From JAYGED01 sp046582565 (GTDB lineage Bacteria > Pseudomonadota > Alphaproteobacteria > JAAXGF01), in NCBI GenBank assembly GCA_046582565.1, contig JAYGED010000292.1, forward strand, positions 1 to 22,528: a stretch of 22,528 nt of DNA, given 5' to 3'. Made by a program: the position numbers and the translations under genes. A model generated the notes under the pieces. The model had not been told where the DNA came from. It was given only the letters and a program-made list of their open reading frames with translations, and made no database searches. Below are positions 22,528 through 22,528 of the stretch, piece by piece. Numbering within the stretch: position 1 is the stretch's first letter; each line of letters starts with the position of its first letter.

Positions 22528-22528
22528 G

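Overview
The window looks like a chromosomal segment of a GC-rich alphaproteobacterium. Codon use is strongly G/C-ending. Gene content fits that group: a Tat-exported family-5 solute-binding protein, a PepSY/response-regulator/histidine-kinase operon, a PagL-like outer-membrane protein, and many amine and amino-acid oxidoreductases. Genus cannot be fixed from sequence alone; Rhodospirillales-like is a guess.

Left edge (1-909): an accessory, more AT-rich patch. It starts with the right end of an IS3-family element (transposase C-terminus and terminal repeat). The IS has cut a small reverse-strand gene for a glycine-zipper peptide, which lies just downstream of a four-helix membrane protein. 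Positions 673-909 hold no gene I can support.

Core part 1 (910-9153): class I aminotransferase (-); SPOR-domain lipoprotein whose natural start appears to be ATA (+); AlkA-type DNA glycosylase (-); Sel1-repeat/peptidoglycan-binding protein overlapping an NAD-dependent epimerase (+); a two-gene operon of SAM O-methyltransferase and FAD amine oxidoreductase (-); and a PagL-like outer-membrane protein with an unusual N-terminal half (+).

Core part 2 (9154-18080): gdhA with a structured leader and a strong terminator; a DadA-like dehydrogenase; the PepSY protein/response regulator/histidine kinase operon (-); DegP-type protease (+) behind a leader hairpin whose loop carries an anti-Shine-Dalgarno-like CUCCUCC; and a Tat-exported peptide-type solute-binding protein with its own hairpin leader and terminator.

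Core part 3 (18083-22528): an alkyltransferase-like DNA repair protein (PWWR in place of PCHR); a class III aminotransferase; a heptad-repeat inverted element; an AruH-like aminotransferase; a second FAD amine oxidoreductase that lacks a canonical start codon; and the C-terminal tail of what looks like a PotA-type ABC ATPase.

Taken together, three FAD amine/amino-acid dehydrogenases, three PLP aminotransferases, glutamate dehydrogenase, a peptide-binding protein and a probable polyamine importer point to use of amines, amino acids and peptides as carbon and nitrogen sources. The envelope genes (DegP, PagL-like, Sel1/PG-binding, SPOR lipoprotein, PepSY two-component operon) are a second theme. 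The least conventional signals are two genes with apparent G-to-A changes in their start codons, the anti-SD hairpin before degP, the heptad-repeat element, and the IS-broken glycine-zipper/membrane protein pair. I found no convincing new defence or biosynthetic system.
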